The notes under the pieces: generated by a model
What the model was told of the DNA's origin: nothing
Seen by the model: the letters and a program-made list of their open reading frames with translations, nothing else
Databases searched by the model: none
Part shown: in pieces, positions 27,581 through 36,301 of the stretch
Layout: the number at the start of each line of letters is the position of its first letter
Numbering within the stretch: position 1 is the first letter of the stretch
Program-made: the position numbers and the translations under genes
Assembly: GCF_003721595.1 (NCBI RefSeq)
Contig: NZ_RJJR01000001.1
Location: 124,001 to 188,000 of the forward strand
Length of the DNA stretch: 64,000 nucleotides
From: Hanamia caeni
GTDB taxonomy: Bacteria; Bacteroidota; Bacteroidia; Chitinophagales; Chitinophagaceae
Reading direction: 5' to 3'

Positions 27581-28060
27581 TCATCGGGCGAGGCTCAAAT
27601 TTTCAATTTGCTCATTTACCGCAATTCTAAATTGGAATGGATTATCAACATTACGTAATGGAGTTTGGGAACCTACTGTGCCCTTAATTATGATAGTTCC
27701 ACTGTTTACAATTCTATCAATAAAGTTTTGTTCTACATAAATAACTTCAACTTTATTCAGCATTATTTCAAATGATTGAGTTCTTAATATTCCATGCTTT
27801 ATTAAAACCCTTTTATTCGTTACGGCAAATTCAAAAGTTTTGATTTTGAAGTAAGTAACGAAGGCAGAAAATATTCCGGCAACCATAAGAATTATTCCAA
27901 GTGAATAAATTATGAAGCCATTTATGGAATGGTAGCTATCAATCAAAAGTACAATAGCAATTAAAATTATTACAACAGGCTTTATATAAAGTGTCCAATT
28001 CAATTTAGTTGAAAACGCAATTCTTTCATTGGCCATTAAATTCTTTTGAATGTAGTTCAT
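27581..28060 (-). CDS. PH-domain (bPH2, YdbT-like) membrane protein
   Basis: This 159-residue protein has two adjacent membrane segments (about 26-44 and 48-69) followed by a bacterial PH domain. The PH part starts FEFAVTNKRVLIKHGILRTQ, then EIMLNKVEVIYVEQNFIDRI, then a strand with GTIIIKGTVGSQ and a C-terminal helix, the usual bPH2 pattern. The chosen ATG (MNYIQKNLMANERI) is preferred over one 37 codons upstream, whose extra residues are unlike the family. Such proteins sit in the inner membrane with a cytosolic PH domain; the role is unknown. It is the last intact gene of the minus-strand cluster and lies 145 bp from its upstream neighbour, so it may be element cargo or host DNA. Confidence 0.75.
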   Translation of the reverse strand: MNYIQKNLMANERIAFSTKLNWTLYIKPVVIILIAIVLLIDSYHSINGFIIYSLGIILMVAGIFSAFVTYFKIKTFEFAVTNKRVLIKHGILRTQSFEIMLNKVEVIYVEQNFIDRIVNSGTIIIKGTVGSQTPLRNVDNPFQFRIAVNEQIENLSLAR

Positions 28061-28204
28061 AAAATAGAAATTTAATTTTACAACTATATGAGACTCGACT
28101 AAGCAATTTCTATATATAAATTTAAGAAAATCATTCAACTTTTTATTCAAAATTTTCGCACATTTTATCAATTAGTAAAGTTGAAAACAGTCATTATTTG
28201 AAAT

Positions 28205-28531
28205 TTATTTCTCTATTGCGGGAAATAACTTTTCGATATCATTCCACAAAAAATAAACCCGAGATCTTACTTTAAAAGGTTTTAATTTTCCTTGTTTTAT
28301 CCAATCATAAATGGTAGGTTTTGTCACCTGGAAAATATTACATACCTCCCCAATTTTATACAAAGGCTTGTATGTCATACCTGGAGTATCATAAGACACC
28401 TGTTCCACTAATTTCTTTTGCATTTTGGTAATTTCTTCACTTATAATTAATCTTATCTCGTTCCAGAAATTTTCGGGATCATAGGGGAAAAGCATTGGGG
28501 TCGTGGTTATTTCATTCTTCACTTTTTCCAT
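28205..28531 (-). CDS. Excisionase-type helix-turn-helix protein
   Basis: This 108-residue protein has an N-terminal helical part and a C-terminal HTH_17/MerR-like domain at about 56-103: YKIGEVCNIFQVTKPTIYDW followed by IKQGKLKPFKVRSRVYFLWN. This pattern (two-helix HTH plus a wing with R-V-YF) is that of the small Xis/HTH proteins common on Bacteroidetes conjugative transposons, where they regulate excision or transfer genes. The gene is 15 bp downstream of the previous minus-strand gene. No integrase is present in the window for it to work with, so it may act only as a regulator. Confidence 0.8.
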   Translation of the reverse strand: MEKVKNEITTTPMLFPYDPENFWNEIRLIISEEITKMQKKLVEQVSYDTPGMTYKPLYKIGEVCNIFQVTKPTIYDWIKQGKLKPFKVRSRVYFLWNDIEKLFPAIEK

Positions 28532-28545
28532 CTTTAAAATTTTAT

Positions 28546-28845
28546 TTAGGAGTAATTTTTATGCATTTCAAGAAAATAAACAAGGCTACCTAAACAGTGA
28601 TTAAAGGATGGCACATACCTGATATAGCCATATTCATGTAATTGCCTGATACTACGATGATAAGTAGAAGGCCCGGATATTTTACAAAACGGTTTTAGTT
28701 CATCGCTAAAAATATAAATTGGATTTTCATATTTATTCGCGCTCCATTTTAAAAAAAGAGCGGCATATAAACTTATATGAACAGGGCTGATCCTGGGATC
28801 AGATTTAATTGTTTCAAAAAACTTTTGCAGCAATTCTGAATTCAT
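28546..28845 (-). CDS. Winged-helix-like protein of conjugative elements
   Basis: From the chosen ATG the protein has 99 residues: LLQKFFETIKSDPRISPVHI, SLYAALFLKW, a segment IYIFSDELKPFCKISGPSTY, HRSIRQLHEYGYIRYVPSFN and LGSLVYFLE. The middle is a clear winged-helix pattern (helix, recognition helix, beta wing). I recall close relatives of unknown function on Bacteroidetes mobile elements, probably DNA-binding regulators or replication factors. The frame is open upstream to a GTG at 28965 that overlaps the neighbouring gene, but the added 40 residues do not resemble relatives, so the internal ATG is preferred. Confidence 0.7.
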   Translation of the reverse strand: MNSELLQKFFETIKSDPRISPVHISLYAALFLKWSANKYENPIYIFSDELKPFCKISGPSTYHRSIRQLHEYGYIRYVPSFNHCLGSLVYFLEMHKNYS

Positions 28846-28957
28846 TCTATTTAACTGTTTCCAAATCTTCAATACTGTATAAGCCAAGACTACTTTGATG
28901 ACAGCAGCGCTCAATTCTTTTAAAATTGAGGCGCTGCGAAAAATCATCAATTCCCGT

Positions 28958-29767
28958 TTACGCACTTAAACCTTGTTTTTTTCTTTTTGTCTTTTTTTGT
29001 ACTGGAACCGATTGGGATTCATTTTCATTTTCTTCCTTTCCTTGTTTTATATCCCTCTTTGAATTTAGCTTCTCTGATTGTTCAGGAGTTTTTTTTTCGT
29101 ATAGATCTTCAGCTTTAATCCTTTGAAGATTTGTATCATAAAAGTTCAATGATTTAAATTGAGGTGACGCTTCAATAAAGATCTTCTGCTCTTTATCATT
29201 TTGGGTGAAAGTGACAGATTGCTTATTACCTCTTTTCAAAGATTCCATAAGCTGCGATTTTTCTAGTTCACTACCTAATTCTTTAATAGGAAATTTGGAT
29301 AAAGTAGCATCAAGATTAAAGCCATAATTTTGATGATATTGTTTGATTTTGTAATTGTTGTTTTTGTCTGTTTCCTTAAAATCAAGTTGCATCCAGGCCT
29401 GATATTTTTCTCCTTCTTTTGTTGTAAGTTCCTTATGAATGGCTCTACCACTCATCAGATTGTACGCTTCTTTTAAAGTAATATTACTTTGATTGTTGTT
29501 GATGTAAAAAGTTTGTTTAATGGGATCCGGATTCTTACTTGTTTTCAACATAAGACTATAACGATTAAAAAAGTACATGTCGCTTTCATGAGACTTATTT
29601 AATTGCAACGTCGCAACCGTCTTATCTTTTCCAAAATCTGCTTGATGGAAAATGGTTATTTGTGGTTCCTGCTTTTCCATTTTTTCTTTCAGTTCTTCAC
29701 GGTGTCCTTCACCGAAGCCGGTAAACTTCATTTGATTTACCAGGTAGTCTAAATTTTGTTCATTCAT
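28958..29767 (-). CDS. Conserved mobile-element protein, DUF3945-like
   Basis: This 269-residue protein belongs to a family widespread on Bacteroidetes conjugative elements and often labelled DUF3945-like. Markers are the start MNEQNLDYLVNQMKFTGFGE, SDMYFFNRYSLMLK, the ITLKEAYNLMSGRAIHKELT block, WMQLDFKETDKNNNYKIKQY, and the KFPIKELG segment. The last ~50 residues are charged and Lys/Glu-rich with a basic end (KKTKRKKQG), perhaps a nucleic-acid contact. The biochemical role is unknown. It lies 76 bp after traN in the direction of transcription, so it may belong to the same transcript. Confidence 0.75.
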   Translation of the reverse strand: MNEQNLDYLVNQMKFTGFGEGHREELKEKMEKQEPQITIFHQADFGKDKTVATLQLNKSHESDMYFFNRYSLMLKTSKNPDPIKQTFYINNNQSNITLKEAYNLMSGRAIHKELTTKEGEKYQAWMQLDFKETDKNNNYKIKQYHQNYGFNLDATLSKFPIKELGSELEKSQLMESLKRGNKQSVTFTQNDKEQKIFIEASPQFKSLNFYDTNLQRIKAEDLYEKKTPEQSEKLNSKRDIKQGKEENENESQSVPVQKKTKRKKQGLSA

Positions 29768-29843
29768 AAAATTGATTTTTTGTTTGTTTACTAATATTTT
29801 TTTTTATTTTATTTTAGAGATGTCTCCCTTATTTAAAATGATT

Positions 29844-30686
29844 TTAATGTTCTGTTGAAATGGTTTTTGCTTTTACCATCTCTCGATTATTAATTTTTAA
29901 TGATAAATTTCTACCGCCATTTTTTTCCATTAATTGAACCACCAACATCTTTTTATCAGGGATAGTGAATTTTTGAAGAGCGACAACAATGGATAGATTG
30001 GTTTTACCATTCACAAAACCGGGATCATTATAAATAAATAATGGTGTTTGTTGTATTTCCTGAACAGCAGTTCTTTTACTTTGGTTTCGATCCTTTATAT
30101 AGAAATTAAGCGATTCAAAATCATAATTAATATTCGTTTTGTTTCCCAGATCAAATTTGAAATAAAGAACGTCATTATCAATATATATACATGAAAGTAC
30201 AAGCCGCATTCCATGAGATTTATCTTTCACACCAAACAGAAATCTATTTTGTTCCAGAATCTTTCTTGCATCTAATTCTATCTTTTTATCATTGCTCTTT
30301 AAGTCCATATAATCAGAACTGGAAAATGAAATGGGATTATTTAAAGTATCTTTAAATTTTAGATTCAACAAACTAGGATTTGTTGAATAATCAACCAGGA
30401 AAGAATAAAATTTTCCATCAGAAGTAATTACGCTTAAATTAGTTTCATCGAAATTTTCCTTCGACGCTTTCACTTGAAGAACATTCTCAATTCCGTTAGC
30501 TTTTTGTGCCAATAAATCAACACTTCCAATGTCAACACTTTTAATAGGAAAAGGAAATATGAGATTTGATGTTTTATTAGTTGTTACCATCAATTGAATT
30601 GAAGGAATACTCTCAAAATTTTGCGAATATGCATTTGCGGAACAAATCAAGACAGGAGCGGTTATTAAAAGGATAATTTTTTTCAT
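29844..30686 (-). CDS. traN: Conjugative transposon protein TraN
   Basis: This 280-residue secreted protein matches the Bacteroidetes TraN family (DUF4138), a periplasmic or outer-membrane component of the conjugation pore comparable to VirB9. It begins with a signal peptide (MKKIILLITAPVLICSANAY). The body has the family features: TNKTSNLIFPFPIKSVDIGS, then DLLAQKANGIENVLQVKASK, and a later strand block with NFYIKDRNQSKRTAVQE. An upstream ATG four codons earlier is less likely because the MKK start fits a signal peptide. It follows traM after 46 bp. Confidence 0.85.
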   Translation of the reverse strand: MKKIILLITAPVLICSANAYSQNFESIPSIQLMVTTNKTSNLIFPFPIKSVDIGSVDLLAQKANGIENVLQVKASKENFDETNLSVITSDGKFYSFLVDYSTNPSLLNLKFKDTLNNPISFSSSDYMDLKSNDKKIELDARKILEQNRFLFGVKDKSHGMRLVLSCIYIDNDVLYFKFDLGNKTNINYDFESLNFYIKDRNQSKRTAVQEIQQTPLFIYNDPGFVNGKTNLSIVVALQKFTIPDKKMLVVQLMEKNGGRNLSLKINNREMVKAKTISTEH

Positions 30687-30732
30687 GTGAAAGAGCATTA
30701 AAATTTAAAAATTTGGGATTATTTCATCCCTA

Positions 30733-32010
30733 TTATTCATTGTTGTTATTTTCAAGAAGTACCTGGTATCCTGCTTTTACAGTTACCTTAATCAGTTTCG
30801 TCTTTCTTGTTAGTAAATTCTTACCAGCATCAATACCGGCGCTAATTGCCTGAGTTCCTATTGTCGAATTGAGGCTATTCAAACCAATATTCTGAATGGC
30901 ATTATCAGATGTTTGCTTGGCTACTTCTTTTGTAATACTTCCAGGAATGTAAATGCCCTCTAAACCATCTAAATCATAAACAGATAAACTGACAGGAATC
31001 AAGTCATTTTTATATAAGATGGATTTAATTAAAATAATCAGCCGGTCGCCACTTAAGGTGGCTTTTCCAAAAATAAAATTGCCTTTGGGTATCAATAAGC
31101 CATTAATAAAAATATCATTCATTAGCCTTAATTTGATCGTGGAACCATCCACCAAAGTTTGCGTTTCATGTACAACAGCCTGAATTGAATTTTGAATCAA
31201 TTGTCTTCCGATTGACATATCGTTTATTGAATAAAATTTATTCGCCCTATGTTTATTTAATTTGTTAGTATTATCATTGTTAGAATTTGATTTTTTAGGG
31301 AAGAAAAAATTATTTTGTTCATCAATTGGTGTGACTGGATAAACATGCCTTTTATGGATAAGCGAATTCTTCTGTATTTTTTCAGAAACTCTTTCAGGAT
31401 GTTGGATGTCTAAAATTTTTTCCAACATTCCATTCATTTGTTTCATTTCCGGATCTTCCTCAGTGCTACTCTGATTCATGTTATCCAACATCTGTCTTAA
31501 TCTTTCAATATTTTGCGTGCTAATTGCTGGACTTCTATTTTCAATTTCAGTGGAGCCACTTGAATTTGTTAATTCACCAGAATTTGTTTTTGAATTGACT
31601 ACATCATTTAATTGTCGTAATTTATTATATACTTTTTCCTCATTTACGTCAATTTTAGAAGTTGAATTTTGTGGAATTGATGGCAATATATTTTCCGTAG
31701 TGTGATTTGGAAGAGTATCTTCCAAATCCATATTGGTTTTGAAATACGGATCATTTTCAATTTCATCTTTTATTTTTAATGAATCTCGTGTTGCCTTCTC
31801 ATAATACCCAAGTTTATCTGTAGCATCATTTTTAAGATTAGCATTCGGAAGTTCAAGATTTAAACCTGTCTGCTTCGAATTAAATCTGCTTTCAGAATCT
31901 TTTCCTCCGCCCATCGCCCAAAAAGCTAATGTTACAAAGGGAAAGACGAGTAAAGGCAAGACCATTAGAAATTTTCGTTTTCGAAGAAATTTTTGAGAAT
32001 GTTGTTCCAT
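30733..32010 (-). CDS. traM: Conjugative transposon protein TraM
   Basis: This 425-residue protein is TraM of Bacteroidetes conjugative transposons, the VirB10-like scaffold that spans the envelope. It has a short basic cytoplasmic start (HSQKFLRKRKF), one membrane helix at about 13-32 (LMVLPLLVFPFVTLAFWAMG), then a long Asn/Ser-rich linker (about 40-255) and a C-terminal beta domain (about 270-425: IQAVVHETQTLVDGSTIKLR, FINGLLIPKGNFIFGKATLS, RLIILIKSILYKNDLIPVSL). The C-terminal domain and membrane anchor match the family; the linker is disordered. It is 11 bp from its neighbour upstream in the operon. Confidence 0.88.
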   Translation of the reverse strand: MEQHSQKFLRKRKFLMVLPLLVFPFVTLAFWAMGGGKDSESRFNSKQTGLNLELPNANLKNDATDKLGYYEKATRDSLKIKDEIENDPYFKTNMDLEDTLPNHTTENILPSIPQNSTSKIDVNEEKVYNKLRQLNDVVNSKTNSGELTNSSGSTEIENRSPAISTQNIERLRQMLDNMNQSSTEEDPEMKQMNGMLEKILDIQHPERVSEKIQKNSLIHKRHVYPVTPIDEQNNFFFPKKSNSNNDNTNKLNKHRANKFYSINDMSIGRQLIQNSIQAVVHETQTLVDGSTIKLRLMNDIFINGLLIPKGNFIFGKATLSGDRLIILIKSILYKNDLIPVSLSVYDLDGLEGIYIPGSITKEVAKQTSDNAIQNIGLNSLNSTIGTQAISAGIDAGKNLLTRKTKLIKVTVKAGYQVLLENNNNE

Positions 32011-32021
32011 ATCTTTATTTT

Positions 32022-32516
32022 TTATTTGTCCGTTTTATTTAGATATAAGTTTTCAAATTGATTGATACTATCCATAAGGAAGGGCCTGAATTTTAAAATA
32101 CTATCTTTTATTTTTTGTCCTGAAATAGAATTGGAAAGGCTGTCAATATATTTTTTGAACTGTTCGATTTTATTAAATTCGGAATCAAACAGAATGTTAG
32201 AAGTTCTATCATTTTCTTCAAGAACATTTTTTGAAATTACAATTGGGGAAATTTTGAAATGAGCTCGATTGGATTTATCGAAAATGTCTTCAGTTAAAGC
32301 GTAAATGCTGGCTGCTATACCGATAAAACAAAAGGTTATTAAAGCTACTTTCTTACCAGTAACAGAAAGCCGTTGACTTTTTTTTTGCATTGCATCTGCC
32401 AGCCTTCTTTGCGTACGGACACATTTATGTGCGATTATTTCCAAAAACTTTTCCAGACCAGGTGTGAGATAACTTTTGTCTGGAGAAATTGATTTTCTTT
32501 TTTTTGATAAAAACAT
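32022..32516 (-). CDS. traL: TraL-position membrane protein of the transfer operon
   Basis: This 164-residue protein sits exactly where traL lies in Bacteroidetes transfer operons, between traK (2 bp away) and traM (11 bp). It has a basic, Gln-rich cytoplasmic N-terminus, one membrane helix at about 54-73 (KVALITFCFIGIAASIYALT) and a polar periplasmic C-terminus. This topology and size suit TraL, a poorly conserved accessory protein. The name rests on position and topology rather than on sequence motifs. Confidence 0.65.
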   Translation of the reverse strand: MFLSKKRKSISPDKSYLTPGLEKFLEIIAHKCVRTQRRLADAMQKKSQRLSVTGKKVALITFCFIGIAASIYALTEDIFDKSNRAHFKISPIVISKNVLEENDRTSNILFDSEFNKIEQFKKYIDSLSNSISGQKIKDSILKFRPFLMDSINQFENLYLNKTDK

Positions 32517-32518
32517 AA

Positions 32519-33136
32519 TTATCGTTTTTCAATTTTTAGATCTTTATTTTCTAAAATATTCCACCGTTCAATCAGGAAACCATGTGAATTATTTTCTGAT
32601 CTTGGAACGCTTCTTAAGAAACCTTCTGTAATTAGACTTCTTGTTAAAACACTTGTTGTACGGGTGATTATTTGGGTAGCAAAACATTTGAAATAAAATG
32701 GCTTTTGATTCAAGTCGAGCTGAATACTATCGACTGTTATTTCCTGGCTAATATTTGCTGATATAATTTCCGTATAATAACCGCTTTCTTTCAAGTTGTC
32801 ATATTCTTTTTTTGCTGATGCATCCGCCAGATATAATGCCTTTGTTATACTCGATTGTATCTCTTTATCATCTGGAGAAAGCGTGAAAAAATAATCGTGA
32901 AATGTGCTTATTTCATCTCTGGCTTCAACTGCCACATTAGCTTTCCTGTCTGAGGCATAAGCTTCAATTGCTTTATCGTTTGCCAAAATGAAAATCTTTT
33001 TCTGGTTTGCATTTACCAATTCATAACTTTTATAAATTGCAAAACAACTAATTGCAAAGCTTGCCAGGATCATCAGCAAAGTAAATCCGCGTACATACTT
33101 AAAGGCGCTATCAATATTTTTCATCTGCTGAAACAT
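32519..33136 (-). CDS. traK: Conjugative transposon protein TraK
   Basis: This 205-residue protein matches TraK, the VirB8-like component of the Bacteroidetes transfer apparatus. It has an N-terminal helix bundle with one membrane segment (about 16-37, RGFTLLMILASFAISCFAIY) and then a VirB8-type periplasmic domain with the family block ANDKAIEAYASDRKANVAVE, then ARDEISTFHDYFFTLSPDD and a YNLKESGYYTEII-like segment. The ATG encoding MFQQMKNIDSAFKYV is chosen; the longer frame starting at 33184 would overlap traJ and adds unlike residues. It lies 13 bp after traJ. Confidence 0.88.
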   Translation of the reverse strand: MFQQMKNIDSAFKYVRGFTLLMILASFAISCFAIYKSYELVNANQKKIFILANDKAIEAYASDRKANVAVEARDEISTFHDYFFTLSPDDKEIQSSITKALYLADASAKKEYDNLKESGYYTEIISANISQEITVDSIQLDLNQKPFYFKCFATQIITRTTSVLTRSLITEGFLRSVPRSENNSHGFLIERWNILENKDLKIEKR

Positions 33137-33149
33137 CTTGTGTATTTTT

Positions 33150-34319
33150 TTATTTTCCGGAAATTTTGTCTTTAAAATAATCACTTCCTTTTCCTTCGTA
33201 TCCTGATTGCATTATATTCTTCGTATTACCGTAGGAATCTCTTACCATTGAAGAAGCGTTTGAAGAAAGACTGGAAGAAGCTGTTCTGGTGGCACTTCTG
33301 AAACCGCTTGAAACCTTATGAAGCAAGGAATTACCGCCACCTGCATGAATAATATAGTTAGCTACACTGGGAACCGTAAAATATCCGGCAATACCAATGA
33401 TCATAAAAATCAGATAACCAATGTCTGTGGGACTAAAAAACGTATTCCCCTGATCATGTATCTGGCTGATATCAACCTTCAACATATTTTCCTGGATCTT
33501 TCCCATGATTGCTCCGAAAATATTTGCAACAGGAAGCCATAAAAAGAAATTAATATAACGTGCGATCCAAACAGTTAATGTATGTTGAAAACCGTCAAAC
33601 ACTGAAATACCGAACGCGAGTGGACCAAGAATAGCCAAAACAACCAAATGAAAAATTCTTATTGTATTAATGCATAGCGCGGCTGCTTCGTACAATATTT
33701 TTAGAATTTCTGATAACCATTCTTTGATAGAATTTTTCATGTTATAATAAAGCTTGGACATAGCAAAACTTACAGAGTTTCCTATTCCTTCCAGCATACC
33801 TTCCTGGGATGGATCTTCATGGTATGTATATCTGTACCATTTATCCCTATCACCTTCACCCGATGCTCCTACAAACATTTGCCATGTAGGAGTATTTTTT
33901 ATAGCTGCTTCTTTCATAGCTAATAATTGTGTAATTGCTTTATCGGAATCCGTAACCATTGAAGTTGTAGCTGTAACAGTGGGTTGCATCACACCATTGA
34001 TCATTGCAATAACAGAAGGGAAAATTATGACTGCAAAACCAATTACGAATGGTCTGAATAAAGGATAAAAATCTATGGGTTCTGCATTGGAGATGTGTCT
34101 CCAAACTCTGGAAGCAATGTACCAGGTAGCTGCAAATCCTGCAATGCCGCGGCCAACTCCAATTAATTGACTGCACAAGGGCATCATATCATTAAACAAC
34201 TTGTCCAGCACACTTTGCATGCTTTGAATTTCATTTGCAACAGCCTGTGCTTTTGTAATTTGAGGAATCAGTCCCGCTGTTATCATAACGATAACCCTTA
34301 CCCACTTTTTCATTTTCAC
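33150..34319 (-). CDS. traJ: Conjugative transposon protein TraJ
   Basis: This 389-residue inner-membrane protein matches TraJ, a VirB6-like channel component. It has a signal-like start (MKMKKWVRVIVMITAGLIPQ), then the strongly conserved LIGVGRGIAGFAATWYIASR and WRHISNAEPIDFYPLFRPFV, and several hydrophobic helices (about 86-107, 210-240, 262-282, 305-330). The C-terminal ~60 residues are Ser-rich and polar. It is separated from the traI-like gene upstream by 12 bp. The full length matches the family, so this gene appears intact. Confidence 0.92.
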   Translation of the reverse strand: MKMKKWVRVIVMITAGLIPQITKAQAVANEIQSMQSVLDKLFNDMMPLCSQLIGVGRGIAGFAATWYIASRVWRHISNAEPIDFYPLFRPFVIGFAVIIFPSVIAMINGVMQPTVTATTSMVTDSDKAITQLLAMKEAAIKNTPTWQMFVGASGEGDRDKWYRYTYHEDPSQEGMLEGIGNSVSFAMSKLYYNMKNSIKEWLSEILKILYEAAALCINTIRIFHLVVLAILGPLAFGISVFDGFQHTLTVWIARYINFFLWLPVANIFGAIMGKIQENMLKVDISQIHDQGNTFFSPTDIGYLIFMIIGIAGYFTVPSVANYIIHAGGGNSLLHKVSSGFRSATRTASSSLSSNASSMVRDSYGNTKNIMQSGYEGKGSDYFKDKISGK

Positions 34320-34331
34320 ATTTTTAAAAAT

Positions 34332-34961
34332 TCATTCAACATCATAAAGCTTCCGCATAATATCAATATCACTCTGCTCCCTTTCTCTCTGAATCGCAAG
34401 TATAGAAGCACTGATATTAAAATGTTCAAGAAATAATAATTTATCCTGCATATTCTCAAATACTCTATCAATAAAATGCAGCCTTTCATCATCCGACATT
34501 CTCAATTTTCCTGCAGTTAGAACTGTTGCTAATTCATCCAAATCATTCAAACTTTTTTTAAACAGGTTATTATAAGTTTGGCTCAAATAATCAATTTCTT
34601 CGGAAGTAAAGTGCCCGTTATTCTTAAATCTTTTAAAGGCATTCTTATATTCGTTTACTATTTGCAATTGCATCTTAATTATGTCAGAAACCTTTGTATA
34701 TTTTTTCACTTCCGGACTTACAGCTAACAGACCATCTAAAAAGGTTTTATGTAAATCAAAATTTCCTTCTGATATATTCCTGATAGCATTATATCCGGAA
34801 GAAAGTATTTCATATCCTTGCTTTAAATCTTTTAAAATTTGTTTGAACTGAGCAAGCTTTTCTATATTTAATAGAAGTTGTTGGGCTTCTTCTGATTGTG
34901 CAAAAGTTATTTTTGAACCAAAAAAATTGATTAGTATCAAAAGCATTGCAATCCTTTTCAT
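34332..34961 (-). CDS. traI: TraI-like secreted transfer protein, copy 3 of 3
   Basis: This 209-residue protein has a signal peptide (MKRIAMLLILINFFGSKITF then AQ) and is otherwise helical. It belongs to the Bacteroidetes TraI group (a conjugation-apparatus protein, not the F-plasmid relaxase of the same name). Family features are KQILKDLKQGYEILSSGYNA with IRNISEGNFDLHKTFLDGLL, the RMSDDERLHFIDRVFENMQD block, and a C-terminal helix with Arg/Glu (AIQREREQSDIDIMRKLY). Those elements also occur in the two genes upstream, so three related copies stand in tandem. This one, next to traJ, is the best match for the standard TraI. Confidence 0.78.
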   Translation of the reverse strand: MKRIAMLLILINFFGSKITFAQSEEAQQLLLNIEKLAQFKQILKDLKQGYEILSSGYNAIRNISEGNFDLHKTFLDGLLAVSPEVKKYTKVSDIIKMQLQIVNEYKNAFKRFKNNGHFTSEEIDYLSQTYNNLFKKSLNDLDELATVLTAGKLRMSDDERLHFIDRVFENMQDKLLFLEHFNISASILAIQREREQSDIDIMRKLYDVE

Positions 34962-34962
34962 T

Positions 34963-35607
34963 TTATTTATTCATTTTATTTAATAATCTACTTGCTTCAA
35001 TATCCTCGCTTTCCCTCGATCTTTGCATAGCAAGCACATTAACTCTGTTTCTGAAATTCTCAGCGAAAGTTTGTTTATCCAGCATCTCATCATAAATGTG
35101 AACAATCTGAGCGATGCGTTCATCATCTTTCATAATGAAATAATTTGGAGTAATAACAGTGATCAATTGATTGATATCCTCCGTTGCTTCAGACAATAAT
35201 TTGGTAAAGACATATTTTATATATGCTATTTCTTTAGACGTGAACCATCGATTTTCTTTTGTTGTGCTGATGGTCCGTTTACAGGTTTTTATTATCCTTG
35301 ATTGTAAAGAAATGATATCCGTAATTCTAAAATATTTCTTCACATTTGGATTAATGACCTTAAGAGAATTATAATATCCATTGTGCAAATTACAATCACT
35401 ATCCTTGATATAATTAATTGCTGCAAGCCCTTTCCTTGCTATCTTATAGCCATTTTGCAAATAATCGATATACACTTGCAATCCAACTATTTGTTGTTGT
35501 AAATATTTTATTTGCGTTTTTTTTTGTTGTGTCCATTCCGCAAGTGTTTGTGCATTACTATATAGATGATTCAATAATATTAGTATTAGCGTAATCTTTT
35601 TCATTTC
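34963..35607 (-). CDS. TraI-like secreted transfer protein, copy 2 of 3
   Basis: From the chosen ATG this is a 214-residue protein with a signal peptide (MKKITLILILLNHLYSNAQ) and a helical body. It shares the copy-3 layout: a Gln-rich coiled start (KTQIKYLQQQIVGLQVYIDY), LQNGYKIARKGLAAINYIKD, the KYFRITDIISLQSRIIKTCK block, MKDDERIAQIVHIYDEMLD, and the final LAMQRSRESEDIEASRLLNK. It is 1 bp from copy 3 and overlaps copy 1 only if the longer start is used; the MKK start gives a proper signal peptide, so I use it. The presence of two Cys pairs (CNLH, CKRT) is unlike copy 3 and may mark divergence. Confidence 0.75.
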   Translation of the reverse strand, partial: EMKKITLILILLNHLYSNAQTLAEWTQQKKTQIKYLQQQIVGLQVYIDYLQNGYKIARKGLAAINYIKDSDCNLHNGYYNSLKVINPNVKKYFRITDIISLQSRIIKTCKRTISTTKENRWFTSKEIAYIKYVFTKLLSEATEDINQLITVITPNYFIMKDDERIAQIVHIYDEMLDKQTFAENFRNRVNVLAMQRSRESEDIEASRLLNKMNK

Positions 35608-35623
35608 AAATACTCGTTTAACC

Positions 35624-36301
35624 TTATTGTAATCCATACAGCATTTTTACCTGGTTGATTTCAGATAAGTCTCTTGATCTGTTAAGACTGAGAGAAATAT
35701 TCTGTTGGTTGAATTTCAGGAGATCCAAATAATTTTGTTCAATTGCATTTGCAGAAGCATTAATAAATTCAAGTCTTTTAGCATCGTCCATTTGCAGTGA
35801 AAAAGAAGTCATTATTGAAAGAATTTCATCAAGATTTTTAATGCTCTCATCCAGGATACCTGAATAGACATCACTCATGGAATTGATCTCTTTTATCGTA
35901 AAATGTTTATCCTGCTTAAAAAGAGACAAAGCATTTTTGTAAGCACCAACTAATTGCAATTGCATTGATGTTACTTCCCTTATCCGATAATAATAAGATA
36001 TCGCTGTTTTCACTTTCCTTAGTTCATCGAAATAGACTTGATACAGAGCTTTTTGTTTTTCTACCCATCCGGTAATTTCGTCCAATTTAATTTTCGACAT
36101 TGTATTCTCAATTGTTTTCTGAGCATCCTGAAGCCAGATTGTTTTATTTTGAAGTCTTTGTATATTTAAATCAATTGCCTTAATTACTTTTTTCACAGCT
36201 GCCTTAAGGATACTTGGGACATCAATCTGTGCATTCGCTTGTTTCAATGGGAATATTACAGTGATAGAAATGATTCCACATACGATAAGTGACTTTTTCA
36301 T
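35624..36301 (-). CDS. TraI-like secreted transfer protein, copy 1 of 3
   Basis: This 225-residue protein has a signal peptide (MKKSLIVCGIISITVIFPLK then QANA) and is helical. It has the same final block as copies 2 and 3: MTSFSLQMDDAKRLEFINAS and SLNRSRDLSEINQVKMLYG. The body includes RLQNKTIWLQDAQKTIENTM and YYYRIREVTSMQLQLVGAYK, like the VSDIIKMQLQIVNEYKNAF segment of copy 3. It follows the small lipoprotein with no gap. Such paired TraI-like proteins occur on other Bacteroidetes elements; three in a row is unusual in my experience. Confidence 0.75.
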   Translation of the reverse strand: MKKSLIVCGIISITVIFPLKQANAQIDVPSILKAAVKKVIKAIDLNIQRLQNKTIWLQDAQKTIENTMSKIKLDEITGWVEKQKALYQVYFDELRKVKTAISYYYRIREVTSMQLQLVGAYKNALSLFKQDKHFTIKEINSMSDVYSGILDESIKNLDEILSIMTSFSLQMDDAKRLEFINASANAIEQNYLDLLKFNQQNISLSLNRSRDLSEINQVKMLYGLQ

